Program-made: the position numbers and the translations under genes | Notes under the pieces: generated by a model | What the model was told of the DNA's origin: nothing | The model's input: only the letters and a program-made list of their open reading frames with translations | The model's database searches: none | Source of the DNA: Sipunculus nudus | Lineage: Eukaryota > Annelida > Sipuncula > Golfingiida > Sipunculidae | NCBI GenBank assembly: GCA_026874595.1 | Contig: CM049310.1 | Span: 17,026,058-17,090,057 of the forward strand | DNA length: 64,000 nucleotides | Direction: 5' to 3' | Shown: piece after piece, positions 38,030 through 48,916 of the stretch | Numbering within the stretch: position 1 is the first letter of the stretch | How the letters are laid out: every line of letters begins with the position of its first letter

Positions 38030-39431
38030 GCTCATCTTAAAATGGAGGGTTCCATCTGAGTTTGAAGCGTCCGGGGAAGTTGGTCTGTGTCAAACTTTGA
38101 ATGGTTTAAAAGAGATTTTTTTTTTATTTATAACATTTTACAATTATTTTATTAAATGATTATTTGATAAAAGTAAATTATATGGGTCGATTATCAGCGC
38201 AGTGTTTACAGGATTGACTTGTTGTTTGGGGCAGCCTTTGGTGGTCAGTGACTGCGACAAGGGGAGACTGTTCATTGCGGTCCTACAGCCAGAAATTCGC
38301 ACATCCCATCGGACAACTGTACCTCAAGAACCGAGCTTCCGAAAGAGATTTCGACAACAGAGACGCTTACCCTCGCGTTCTTTAAAGCCCTGATATGTAT
38401 ATACATGTATATATATGTCTGTGTGTGTATGTGTTAACCGTGCTCCTAATTAAATAAAATAGCTCGTCAGAACTAATGGTCTTCCTGATGGCGGGATATA
38501 GGAATTGTTGGAAGGAGGTAACTCTCAAAGTATGGACGTATGACAGATCATCAGAGCTATAGAACCCGACAGCACAAGATACATCACCCGGGCTAAGATA
38601 TAAAAGGGGCCATATTCCCGGCTTAGATTGGTCTGCCAATTAAGCCCGGCTCTCCCGGTGCATTATTTGTTAAACCTTCTGGTGTGATCAGAGCTTATTC
38701 CCCGGCCTCTGCTGGGATTCTATATGACTGTACCGCCATATCGTCATAAATGTAGATCTCTATCTGTCACTTAAATTGATAGAATATATACATTTCCACA
38801 TACATGTCAATAAATATATAAAAAAGATCCCGGTGCATGTCTGTGTTTACACCGATGTAGAAAAAATGAAAAGAGTCCGTCATAAAGATAAATTATATAA
38901 GATTTTAAACTTATTGACCTTTTCCCCTAGCATGCGCGTTGCATGTGATCCTCTGGTGTTTTCCAGTCTAGTTAGCCAAAGTTCGAATTTAGTCTGGAGA
39001 AATCATATATCCCGACTTGAACCCCTTGAACTTGATTTATCATAATTATAAGACAAAAGAAAAACATGCATGAGGGAAATTCATAGTTCTCCAACGACAC
39101 TTGACAAAATATAAAAAAAAAATCAGTAAATGATATAGATTTGTTTTACTGTTATGATCCGTAATCATACATTGACATCAAGTTTAGTGACGTTCGTGTC
39201 AATGTTGAGATCTTAAAGTCAGAACAAGTAAACTGTCAGAGACCGCATTGACACCTTGATCTGCATCCAGTTCCCGTCTTCCTCTCAGAATTTCATTTTG
39301 GCCTAAGAATGATTGAATTTTGTTAACAAAATCATAGAATTTCTGTCCCTGGTATCCGCAGCTTTGGGACTTATTTCTTTATTTCATTAGGTTCGATCCT
39401 GCAAATATGATATTTATTCATCATGGATGTA
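38029..39431. other. Unique DNA, no gene seen
   Basis: A GC-balanced stretch at 38190-38400 and an 85-codon minus frame (38382-38639) are present, with no recognisable product. Confidence 0.3.
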
Positions 39432-39462
39432 TATAAATATATATATATATATATGCATTAAG

Positions 39463-39502
<40 letters not shown>
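39432..39502. repeat. (TA)n microsatellite with ATGCATTAAG spacer
   Basis: Two TA tracts are each followed by ATGCATTAAG. The spacer plus TA tract appears duplicated. Confidence 0.9.
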
Positions 39503-39505
<3 letters not shown>

Positions 39506-39531
39506 TTAAGGCATTAAGTTTCCTTTGATAT

Positions 39532-39989
39532 CAGTGGCGGATCCAGAGGGGGCGCGGGGCAATATCTATAATTTTTTCCCCCAATTTTTGTGATTTATTT
39601 TCTTTTTCATATTTCATTTTATGAATTAGTACTTTGATTTAAGTAAAGTTATCTGCAGTTTATTACTTTCAAATGCATTTGTTGGGGATGAGGATATTTA
39701 TTAACAGCTACAGAACAATAGCAGAGCAGCAGGGCCTAGTTGGGTTGACCGTTAACAATCTCACGGCTCCTCTGCTGATACCGGTCCTCGAACTCACGAT
39801 ATGTGCTCTGCTGAGTCCTCTCTGCGGTCAAGACCTTGGTAAAATGCAAAGTCTAACACAAGACTTTGGTAAAAATTGTCTTCTTTACATTGCATATTCA
39901 AAAACTTTTTCATAATACCCGGCAAACGTTAACACATTAATAAGCCCCCCCCCCCCCCCTCCGTTCTCGAATTTCTTGATCCGCCACTG
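39532..39989. mobile_element. hAT-like MITE, 458 bp, containing a SINE
   Basis: The left end CAGTGGCGGATCCAG (39532) and the right end CTTGATCCGCCACTG (39975-39989) are inverted copies. Both are followed inward by G-rich or C-rich runs (poly-C at 39945-39959). This end sequence is in the style of hAT non-autonomous elements. An 8-bp target duplication could not be seen. The interior holds an S1-like SINE (39722-39845). No transposase is encoded. Confidence 0.65.
39722..39845 (-). mobile_element. S1-related tRNA-derived SINE inside the hAT-like MITE
   Basis: On the minus strand GGACTCAGCAGAGCA and a B box TGAGTTCGAGGAC (39784-39797) are followed by GTGAGATTGTTAACGGTC. This matches the S1 body GTGAGAnTTTTnACGGTC. 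It is more diverged than the two other copies and may be a separate subfamily. Confidence 0.5.
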
Positions 39990-39999
39990 ATTACGACTC

Positions 40000-40031
40000 C
40001 CTCCCCTCCCTCAATTTTTGCTACGCCCCTC
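40000..40031 (-). mobile_element. Second hAT-like terminus
   Basis: CAATTTTTGCTACGCCCCTC reads inverted as GAGGGGCGTAGCAAAAATTG, a terminus style typical of hAT elements. It abuts the preceding MITE, suggesting that the MITE inserted into or next to an older element whose other end is lost. Confidence 0.35.
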
Positions 40032-40455
40032 ATCTGGGTTCCGAAAAGAAAATATATAGATCCAAAATGAGATATTTATGTATCACGGGTCACCCTTTCA
40101 ATGGTCGTATCAAAGATCATCTCTGCCGGCTAGAACAAAGACGCCCCAACTATCTGTCAGTAACGTTCGCCTTTGACCAAGATACACCAACTGACCTTTC
40201 GCGCACTGCGGATTAGAAATGGTGTAATCATGAACATACACAGAATTTGTTGTAAATCTGAGTACATCTCGCAACAGGCTTTCTATTTATCTTAACAACT
40301 AAGTAACCAACAAACCAATCAAAGGGATTTTAAAACCATAATGCCCTCCGGTGGAGTTATCACAAAGTTTGTTGCCCCAATAAACTGAAAACATAGGGTT
40401 ATCAAATAGACAGCTTTAGGGCTGTCAAATGGATGTACCTTAGACAAAAACCTAA

Positions 40456-40480
40456 GTTGTCAAAATATCAATTTGACAAC
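40456..40480. repeat. Small hairpin GTTGTCAAA / TTTGACAAC
   Basis: Perfect 9-bp arms with a 7-nt loop, inside a stretch (40390-40530) that repeats TGTCAAA and TTGACAA words in both orientations. Confidence 0.5.
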
Positions 40481-40572
40481 CTTCTAGAGTTGACAAAAGG
40501 GTTGTGAAATGTTTGCCGTGACAACACAAGGGTTGGTAGTCATAGACCTGTCAAGATCATCCGTCATTCATA

Positions 40573-40575
<3 letters not shown>

Positions 40576-40618
<43 letters not shown>
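40576..40618. repeat. (CT)n microsatellite
   Basis: About 43 bp of uninterrupted CT dinucleotide. Confidence 0.95.
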
Positions 40619-40619
<1 letters not shown>

Positions 40620-42502
40620 ACTAAATTAACATTTGAGCAGGATAAATTATGAAAATTAAAAAAAAATATCCATTATATTTATACTAAGGATTCATAGTAA
40701 CAGAGTCACTTACCATATATCATTTACAACTATAGTTGCATCAGGAATGGCACTCAATACAATTTGCTGTCGGCGACAGAGTTTACCATAAAAACATGGG
40801 TATCAAGTGTTTTCGTAATAAATAATAATCTGGCTTCAATGTGTTATTAGTATTGCCAGCATTTCAGGCTTAGACACACGCGACGGAAGAATCCACAACG
40901 AAGGTGACAGCTAGGAACGACGAATGCTATTATGGACCACTGGATATAAAAGCATATGGCCTGCCACTGTCACATTATTTCGATTCAAGCTTTTGTGGTC
41001 CTAACATTAGACAAGTTACGGATTGATGGAGTGGACGGTAATGCTATACATCATTAAGGTCTGCCTCCCGTTGTTCGACCGAATTACTTGATGAGGGTTC
41101 CATGTTACGCAGCAAAAAACTAACATAAAGTTGTTTCATACAACTGATTTGTTAGTTTTGACACATATCAACCAGCATGTTGTTGTTGCAAAAGAGCACT
41201 TTGAATTATTGATACCTGACAGGAATTCTCCGTGTGCGGGATGGGACGTGTTGCTAAGCGACGCATTGATGCATGATGAATGATAACAATTTGCAAGTTA
41301 ATCCTCACATTTGCACTTTTTATTATTTGTTTGATAAATATTATCTTTAATGGTAATATTACACTAATATACTATAGCACTTTTATTATAGGTGATTTCG
41401 GGTCACAGGCAGTGACTCAATATTTGTGTATATAGCATATAATGCTTGAAAAGCCGTAAAGGGCCTGACACAAATTATTACAAATTTGAGTGAGTTTTCA
41501 TAAATTCAGTTACGACAGGACAGGGCCCTATGAAATTCAATGTAAAGTCGCAGAATTTTTCTTATTTCAAATGATGCAGATGTTTTCAAATGTGTGGTAT
41601 ATTTTCCTCAATTGTAATCGCACCTTTTACCTCTGTCCATCAAGTAACAAAAACTGCATTGAAAAATTATCTTTTTCTTAGACCGATGAGCGAATTTCAA
41701 AATGATTTGGCAAAGACTGAGAGGGGATTGTATCAGTATTAGTTTCAGAGGGGGATTGTTTAATCTGTTTTGTCCATTTTACTTTTCAAATTTTAAAATG
41801 GGCGTGTTGGTTTTTTTTGCAGCTTATTACAATAACTGCCAATAAGGCAAAACAAAACAACAAATTATTGTCATTTAAGACGGGTCCCTGAAAAAAGCAG
41901 GGACAGTGGAGTAGGATTACATTGCTACTGGGTCAACCTGGAAAGTATACGTAAGGTGTAAATATATCTCTCCCGAAAATCTAATCAAATAATGAACCGA
42001 TATTGTAAGCTCAGTGAGAGAGGAGATATATCTCGATTCATAAAAGATTGGATGTAAAGTCGGAGCATACAAAGATAACATCTCAAATTTTTTTTAATAT
42101 TCCTGACAGTATGTGCTTCTACATAGGCTTACGCTTGACTAACAATGGCGTAAAGATATAAATAAACAAAATATGAGAATGATAATACCTTCGCAGCTTG
42201 CACACGCCCCCCGAAACAAACAAGCGCCAAACAAATATAAAAGTATCGGAATCAGTAGGGTAAATGGAGGGATAAGAAAGTTAAAACGATAGAAAAGAGA
42301 GGACACTGATGGAGAAAGTACATATACTAAAGGGGAAACATGAAGCGGAAGCCGATTGGACGGAGGATGCAAATGTCACAAACAGGTGATGTAAAACGTA
42401 CAAATAGAATCTGATGTTAAATATTAAATTGACCTGGTCGGACAGCATCAAATGTGCCGACGAGGCAGGGCACGTTCAGGGGCCTTTAAGGGGCCTTAAA
42501 GG
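40619..42502. other. AT-rich unique DNA, no gene seen
   Basis: A perfect 7-bp hairpin GTCCCTG/CAGGGAC occurs at 41884-41904. At 42483-42506 the word AGGGGCCTT(T/A)A is repeated about three times, just before the MITE. Confidence 0.35.
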
Positions 42503-42996
42503 GGCCTTTACACAGAATAGCGACCTTTCTGCCTTCCGTGTGCGACCACAAAATTTACCAGGTCGTCATAGGAGGCTCAAAGAAGGCAGCATGATTGCCT
42601 AGGTCGTTCAAAGGTGGTACACAGGAGTTTCAGACATCGCCATGGACGCCATGGTCGCCGTGAGTTATTGTACATGTTCAAAATAATCGCAAAGGTCGCC
42701 GAGGTGGTAGGTTGCTCATAGGTGGCTCAAAGAAGGCAGAGGCACAAGCATTGACGTAGTTGTAGAATGGAGGCACAGTGGTCGCTCTGGTGGCACAGGG
42801 GAAGCAGAGGGAAGGCAGGCAAGAAAATGCCCTTATGTTGCATTTTGGGAGGTTCAAGGGAGGCACAAGTATCGCTGAAACGATTATGGAGCAATTACAC
42901 AGAAACAGGATTTTCTGGGGTTAGGCGACCATTGAGCGTTCTGGTCATTTTTTGGTTGCTCAAAGGTGGCACGAAGGTGGCAGCCCTGTGTAAATG
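42503..42996. mobile_element. MITE with about 43-bp imperfect terminal inverted repeats
   Basis: The left end GGCCTTTACACAG (42503) through GTGCGACCA (about 42548) is matched, inverted, by TGGTTGCTCAAAGG (about 42952) through CCTGTGTAAA (42994). By eye about 30 of 43 positions match. The interior repeats GGTGGC, GGCTCAAAG and GAAGGCA words, so the internal sequence has itself expanded. The only frames are 62-90 codons, differ by strand and are unrecognised. Target duplication and superfamily are unclear. Confidence 0.6.
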
Positions 42997-43047
42997 TTGG
43001 CCATCAAAACAAAGAAAAGGAGGCAAACCAGCAGTGTAAAGCCTTCA

Positions 43048-43060
43048 CCCCCCCCCCCCC
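43048..43060. repeat. Poly-C run
   Basis: Thirteen consecutive C, followed by TATAAAGG. Confidence 0.9.
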
Positions 43061-43784
43061 TATAAAGGATGTCCCTAGTAATCTGAAACGAGTTTAAATT
43101 ACCCCAGTGTTGCCTGAACCTGATTGTATATGCTCTAGATTACACAAATGGCTTATTTGTCCATAAAAAGGTTAAATTCTAATGCTTCTAAATCATGGTT
43201 TGTTAATCGAATAAAACACGTAATAGATACAGGATTAATCGCTAGATTAAATGTCCGAAAATAAAAAAAAACTCGTGATATGTAAATTAGATTTTAATTT
43301 TATTCCTATTAATTGGCTTTACCAAAGCTCACTAAACATTACATACCATTATACTGTAAACAGGAAATCAATCTATATTGGATAAATAAAGATGAGTGAC
43401 TCTTAAATAATTATACACAAATAAACGTAAAGAAACAGCTGTCAGAAAAGGTAATTGAAATCGTAGGGGGTAAGATGAAATTGGTTTCAGGTTACCCCGG
43501 GGTTATTTGAAACGGGGCTAATCAGATATCGCTACACCGGGAGTAAAAACGAAAGACATTGGGGAAGAAGCTTTAAGAGGAATGTGCAGATTGCTGTTGT
43601 TAACAGAAGACCCGCTTGATAACAAGAGATCATGATGGCGGAGGTTTGGGCGGATTAGCTGGATTATCGTGAATAGCAGTAGAATGATGGTGATGATGGA
43701 ACGACAGATTGGAAATCACGGAAAGATAATAACGGTAAAAGGCGGAAGAACAATATTAGAACAAATATAATAAGAAATCTGAGT
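43061..43784. other. Unique DNA, no gene seen
   Basis: ACCCCGGGGTTATTTGAAAC (about 43495) resembles words near 9285 and 63345, possibly an old dispersed repeat. It could not be delimited. Confidence 0.3.
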
Positions 43785-43788
43785 TCTA

Positions 43789-43918
43789 AGGAGCGCAAAC
43801 CTCCGCCATGTGTGTAAAAGGGGGGGGGGGGGCTGTTGTGTTCTCCCAAAACCGTGCATAAGTGACTCTACAGTGCATAAGTAACTGTACAGTTGTGAAT
43901 ATTCCTTGATGACGTTCC
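43789..43918. repeat. Composite of R2 (with poly-G) and R3, copy 2
   Basis: AAGGAGCGCAAACCTCCGCC (43789 on), ATGT, thirteen G (43820-43832), CCCAAAACCG, then GTGCATAAGTGACT twice and GTTGTGAATATTCCTTGATG (to 43913). R2 alone recurs at 33045 and R3 alone at 35097, so this may be the fullest copy of the element in the window. Confidence 0.55.
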
Positions 43919-45235
43919 TGGTTCCTGGCGTTGGTAATAAATATTACCAAATAAGAACTAAAATGGACAATGAAAGGTGTAATGGTGTTAGAAAGCACAA
44001 AGGACGGTGACAGAACACGCAGATGACTTCAAATGGATCACCAACATAATAGCCTTCACCTGGGATTTATGATACAGATCAGGCCATGTGAAAGAAGCAT
44101 TGACGTAAGGTCGCGAGACAGGGACTAGTCCGATCCACTAATGACAGTAATTTAACTTATATAAAATATGTTTCGCAAGTACTTCTAGTTTTGGTATGAA
44201 CGCAGTGCAACGGTTTCATCAGAAATATTAATCCCTCAAAAGGTTACGTTAACTTAATCAAGTCGCTAAACTACTAATAAATTGCATTTATTCGACCCTA
44301 TCCTATCTGTGCCCTACAAGAACCCTATGCTTCAAATCCGAATGATTAAATTTAGTTAAATCTAAGAAATATTCGGACTAGTGTCTTAAATACATGTAAG
44401 GATGTCTAGATTATTCCTGTCTCACTGCACCCAAATACCTGACATCAAGAAGCCCAAGAGGAAATAACGTTCTTATTTTTCATCCTTATTCGAAAGACAG
44501 ACTATGGACATATCCTCAAATAAGACAGAGGAAAATAACCTTAGAGTTCAAATATACGCACGCACAGACAGGGCACAAAGGGGAGATGGATGATGGATGT
44601 CGGACGCAGTGATGAGGACAATGTAAACGCCACAGGTTACTCGATCTAAAGCAAATAATGAAAGCCAAGCACCACAACTTATCTTTTGTTAGTCCATTTA
44701 TGGCCAAGATCTTGCGGATCGATTTAAGAGAGAACCCGAACAGGTAGTAAATTAGGCACCTGGCCATGTGCCATAAAGCTGTGGATGCCGTCACTGCCTG
44801 AAGAAAGGTTATGGCGGGTCTGGGGCCTCGGCTCAACATGTGGTCAACGAACAATTTCGGTCTCATAACATTGGGAAAGCAGTGTCCCCAGGAAGTTTAC
44901 AGGGCTACTTTACAGCTGCTTACTCAACAGGTGTAAAATACTCAGTCGCTGGGAATAAATAGACTCTTCGTAAATAGTATATGGGAACGGTCCAGTGGAT
45001 GATTTGTATCGTGCCAATATACCAGAATTCACTATGAGACTCAAATTGGGTAACAGATTAAGTATGAATGGCATTATCATGGTTTGCAGTGACGGGAAAT
45101 TTTATATGTTACTGGTTTAGGTAGTCCTGTAATTAAATTGTTCCCAGAAATATTTCGATCATTAGGGGATTGTACATGCACATGTGGGTAAAACGTTACA
45201 ATCGACATCTAATAGATTTGATATAAAACATTGTT
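43919..45235. other. Unique DNA with a GC-balanced island
   Basis: 44500-44950 is complex and non-repetitive, with several E-box words and GCCATAAAGCTGT. A 116-codon minus frame (44516-44866) crosses it without a recognisable domain. Candidate regulatory DNA at best. Confidence 0.25.
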
Positions 45236-45430
45236 TTTCTAGCGAAGCGGTTGGTACGCCGGACTTGTACGCCACCGACCTGGGATCGAATCCCGGATCA
45301 GCCCAGTCTCTGAGCAATTTGTCTTCGTAAGAAAATGGGGGCTCGTCCAACGTGACGTAAAACTTTGTGGCCTAGGGAATAAGCTCACCAAAGTGTGACT
45401 CCTGGGATATTTAGTCTTGTTCTATTAGCA
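45236..45430 (+). mobile_element. tRNA-derived SINE, family S2
   Basis: An A-box-like AGCGAAGCGGTTGG (45241-45254) and a B box GGGATCGAATCCCGG (45282-45296) surround a GGACTTGTA anticodon-region-like word, closely following tRNA order. A non-tRNA body of about 130 bp follows (GGGGGCTCGTCCAACGTGAC, AAGCTCACCAAAGTGTGACT). It is unrelated to S1 in the body. The A-box side lacks a pairing acceptor stem, so it is not a functional tRNA gene. The 3' boundary is approximate. Confidence 0.7.
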
Positions 45431-45965
45431 AAACGCTCTTAAGACGGGGTGTGTTACGGGATGCACATCAAAGCGGACCGAACTTTCTCGCTAGTGAAGC
45501 GAGAAAAGCTTTGAATACCCCACACATACAGAATGTACAAATGCTAAGCGGATTATGTATGAGCTGTTGTTTGTAACGTGGTTGAGTTTGAGTTTGCTAG
45601 GAATTAATTTTTATTCTAGAGGCTTGAGGTAGAACAAATGGACTGTTAGAGGCTTATTATTGATTACATCGTGTGGTGCGGAGGAGAGCGAGATGATGCG
45701 GTCCCCAGTGGAGTTTTGACGTGATAATGTAGCCCCCGCAGTAGTCGGATCGTCATCATCATTATTAACAATCAAGATAATTAATGTCTTGCGGATCTCA
45801 CTAATTGCCTTCCGAGACTCATCAGGTCTGGAAAATTCTACTTTTGAAACCTAACCAGTTGGAATATTTGTAGTCTGTTTGAAAACCCATTAGTCCTTTT
45901 ATTTTCATTGCGATAATTTCCCTGTCATTTTTAACTGCTACTCAACCTCCCAGTGTGTGCGATTT

Positions 45966-45966
<1 letters not shown>
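45431..45966. other. Unique DNA, no gene seen
   Basis: Near 45484 TTCTCGCTAGTGAAGCGAGAA forms a strong short hairpin (arms TTCTCGCT/AGCGAGAA). Confidence 0.4.
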
Positions 45967-46024
<58 letters not shown>

Positions 46025-46026
46025 AA

Positions 46027-46097
<71 letters not shown>
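45967..46097. repeat. Long (TA)n microsatellite
   Basis: About 130 bp of TA dinucleotide broken once by CAAATATTTA near 46022. It is the longest such tract in the window. Tyr-Ile open frames in all phases are artefacts. Confidence 0.97.
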
Positions 46098-46102
<5 letters not shown>

Positions 46103-47499
46103 GGAAGCTCTTCCAGTGGCCATGTTGTGGCCATCTCCATAATGTTGGCAATTTGCCCGATAAACATTCACACACCTAATGGCATGTTTCTCAGAAATTT
46201 AAAACTGCATCGGTGATATGAGATAGTAAAGCACTACATTCCCCATTTTTCTCTACATGACAGCGGGATTAATTATTCTGATGATCTCCAGTAGCTGAAC
46301 TAGTAGCCTTTATCATAACATTATTGTCCCGAAAGCGAGGCGAACGCCGAAATAAGTTGTAACTCTCACATTAAAAAAAAAAAATGTGAGGAACGTCTGC
46401 AACTCGGGTTCGTAATGATCAGAAAGACATTATCTAGGGAACAAAGGCTTTTTAGGCAGATTCGTGTGCCCACTATCTGCACTCGATTACGCGATAGTTA
46501 TCACATGACTCAGATTCGAGTACTCGTTACCATGGTTATAGGTCAACAACTATCACATTTTTTCGTTGTTTAACGTCATTTTTCTAATAAAAACCCAAAC
46601 GGCGCTCGCATACAAGAAGGTATATGTGACTTTATATTAAGTTCGTAATATATGAGAAGGGTTACGGAGGAAGAACACAAAATTTATATCGGTATTACTT
46701 CATACAAAATTTATAATATGAACAAAATTCTTAAAAATGAAAGCATACTTATCAGCCTGATTATGGACTCAATCGCTCAGTTAGAACAACTCAGGCTTGA
46801 TTATTCATTACAACACTGTTATTGAATGACCAGATTCCAATTTTCACCAATTTTTCTTCTCGTTCGGTTGCAAACTCACATCACTACAATTACAATGTTT
46901 CAATTGTCTTTTAATAGTGTTTCCCCGCCGCTGGCAGATATGCTACCTAGAATGAGTTTCCAGGCTAGCGGTACGTTTATTAGCATTTCAGCAATATACC
47001 CATCCTTCAAATTAACAACTACCTTCTCCGATAGCGATCAATAAGGACACATGTGGCTTTTATTCTTACTCTACTTGGACACCTGTGTTTTTATTTTGAC
47101 ATTATTTTGTCTCTAATAGTAGACGATATACTTTACTTCCGTTTATTCCTTTTTAGATTGCGAAATCTTAATGCAGTATCGTTATTAGCGGCGACCCATG
47201 ATTAACATGTTACGGATGTATAAATAATACACGGGTTTAACCATTGCTAAAAAAAACCTCTTAATCATCTTTATTGTAGAATAAATATTGTGAAGGTTAT
47301 GTTTGTTTGATTTTTTTTTTCATTTTTAAAAATTAATGGATTCCCGTGATGATGTGCAGGAGTAAATTTGACAAAATAATTTCTTTTAAAACTTTTGCAA
47401 TCTGGTGATGTCAAAGGTAAGAGCTTTCAGTTTTATGTCTTAAGACATATTCCTCTCCCAATTATTTAAAAGAACGAATGTAAATCTTTAAAGTTAATT

Positions 47500-47502
<3 letters not shown>
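46098..47502. other. AT-rich unique DNA, no gene seen
   Basis: A perfect hairpin CTCACATT/AATGTGAG (46365-46372, 46383-46390) has a loop made only of A. Frames do not exceed 77 codons. Confidence 0.35.

Positions 47503-47534
<32 letters not shown>
47503..47534. repeat. (AT)n microsatellite
   Basis: About 32 bp of AT dinucleotide. Confidence 0.9.
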
Positions 47535-47536
<2 letters not shown>

Positions 47537-48895
47537 CATATTACATGACATACTACATGTATACATTACATTTATACATATTTATATATAATAACATTTC
47601 ACTGGTTTGCGAAATAACATTCCAGTTGGACAGAAAAGAAAAACACAGGTGCCTCACCCAAAAGCAACAATAAACTGTACAATTGCTTTGCAGAATAAAA
47701 CGTAGCTTGTTTTCATTTAAAGCAGAGACATAACCTTAAATCAGTGGGCAGAGTGGTGTTAGGTCGGCGACAGGTTACTTGGGGTTTGATTTAAGAGGTA
47801 CTAAATCCTGGCCTTGTGCTCGGTAATGACCGTGGAACCATTCTTTTCCGAACAAGTAGCCAAGATGGCCACGATAGGATGGCTCCTAACAGATTTATGA
47901 CACTCAGCAGGGGCTCTTTTTGTGTCTATACAGGGCTTCTGATGCCATCGACGAATCAATGTTAACTACACTTTGTGTGGTCAGCGGTGCCACTGGATTT
48001 ATATTCTAGGACGTTTCTTCAGCTTTTACCATAAGCCAAAGAAAGAATCTACCGTTCGTAATTTTGGATGAAGACACAAAATCATTCACAGCTTATACGG
48101 CTTCGTTCAAGACAATTGTTTCATATCTGATCATATATCGCCAATACTGTTCGTGGAGGTATAAGCAAAATGAATGCCATCATCGAACGACCACTCTGGA
48201 GCGTCTTTTCAAAGAACTATTTTAGAGCCCCGAATCTGCATGTGTTTTAATTGCAATATTTTCCGTTGTACTTATATTATAGCTGCTTCAAAAATAAATT
48301 TTACCACTTTTTTCCCTCTTGCTTAAATATTTTTCCCTTTGTCATAATAGTGAACCCCACGGGATCGAGTTTGCACCCCATCACACAAACTCACACGCAC
48401 ACACACGTCTCAAACATAAGTTTTTCTTTAGCTTACTCCAATTATAAGTCTACCAATCACTGATGTGACGTATATTTGTTTATCATATTTCAATCAACCA
48501 ATGACTGTATATTGACTGCTGTAATAATCTTCGCACCAGTTCCTTCTATTTGTTTATTCATTTATCTAAATTAACGTCACATCAGTATGAAAATCCATTA
48601 AAACAGCATGCCAAAGATAAATTTGTATGAGTTCATTGGTACGCATTATATGAGGAGGCACGTTGGAAAAAGGGTGTTATATACGTCATATAATGTCTTT
48701 CAGTAAAGAGGACTTATAAACGTACACGCACATATACACATAGTTACAGATATATTGCTAAGTCGATAGTTCAATAGAGCCTATTCCGATATATGACGTC
48801 TGTTAACTAAATATGATCCATTGAACATTTTATAAAAAATATGCCAGAAAACGCGGATAATACAGGATGTTATTTCGTTTTTACGCATTTATAAC
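47535..48895. other. Unique DNA, no gene seen
   Basis: 47740-48060 is GC-balanced and non-repetitive. A short (CA)n lies near 48388-48406. Confidence 0.35.
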
Positions 48896-48916
48896 GGGGA
48901 GGGGGGGGGGGGGGGG
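48896..48916. repeat. Poly-G run
   Basis: GGGGA followed by sixteen consecutive G. Confidence 0.95.

Noticed and set aside
37284-44784. GCCATAAAGCTGT shared between two GC-richer islands
   Set aside because: A 13-base match is expected several times by chance in a 64 kb self-comparison.
45241-45312. Functional tRNA gene at the S2 head
   Set aside because: The A and B boxes are good, but the 5' and 3' ends do not pair as an acceptor stem and a SINE body follows without a terminator.
45942-46179. Four overlapping Tyr-Ile frames on both strands
   Set aside because: Pure (TA)n translation in all phases.
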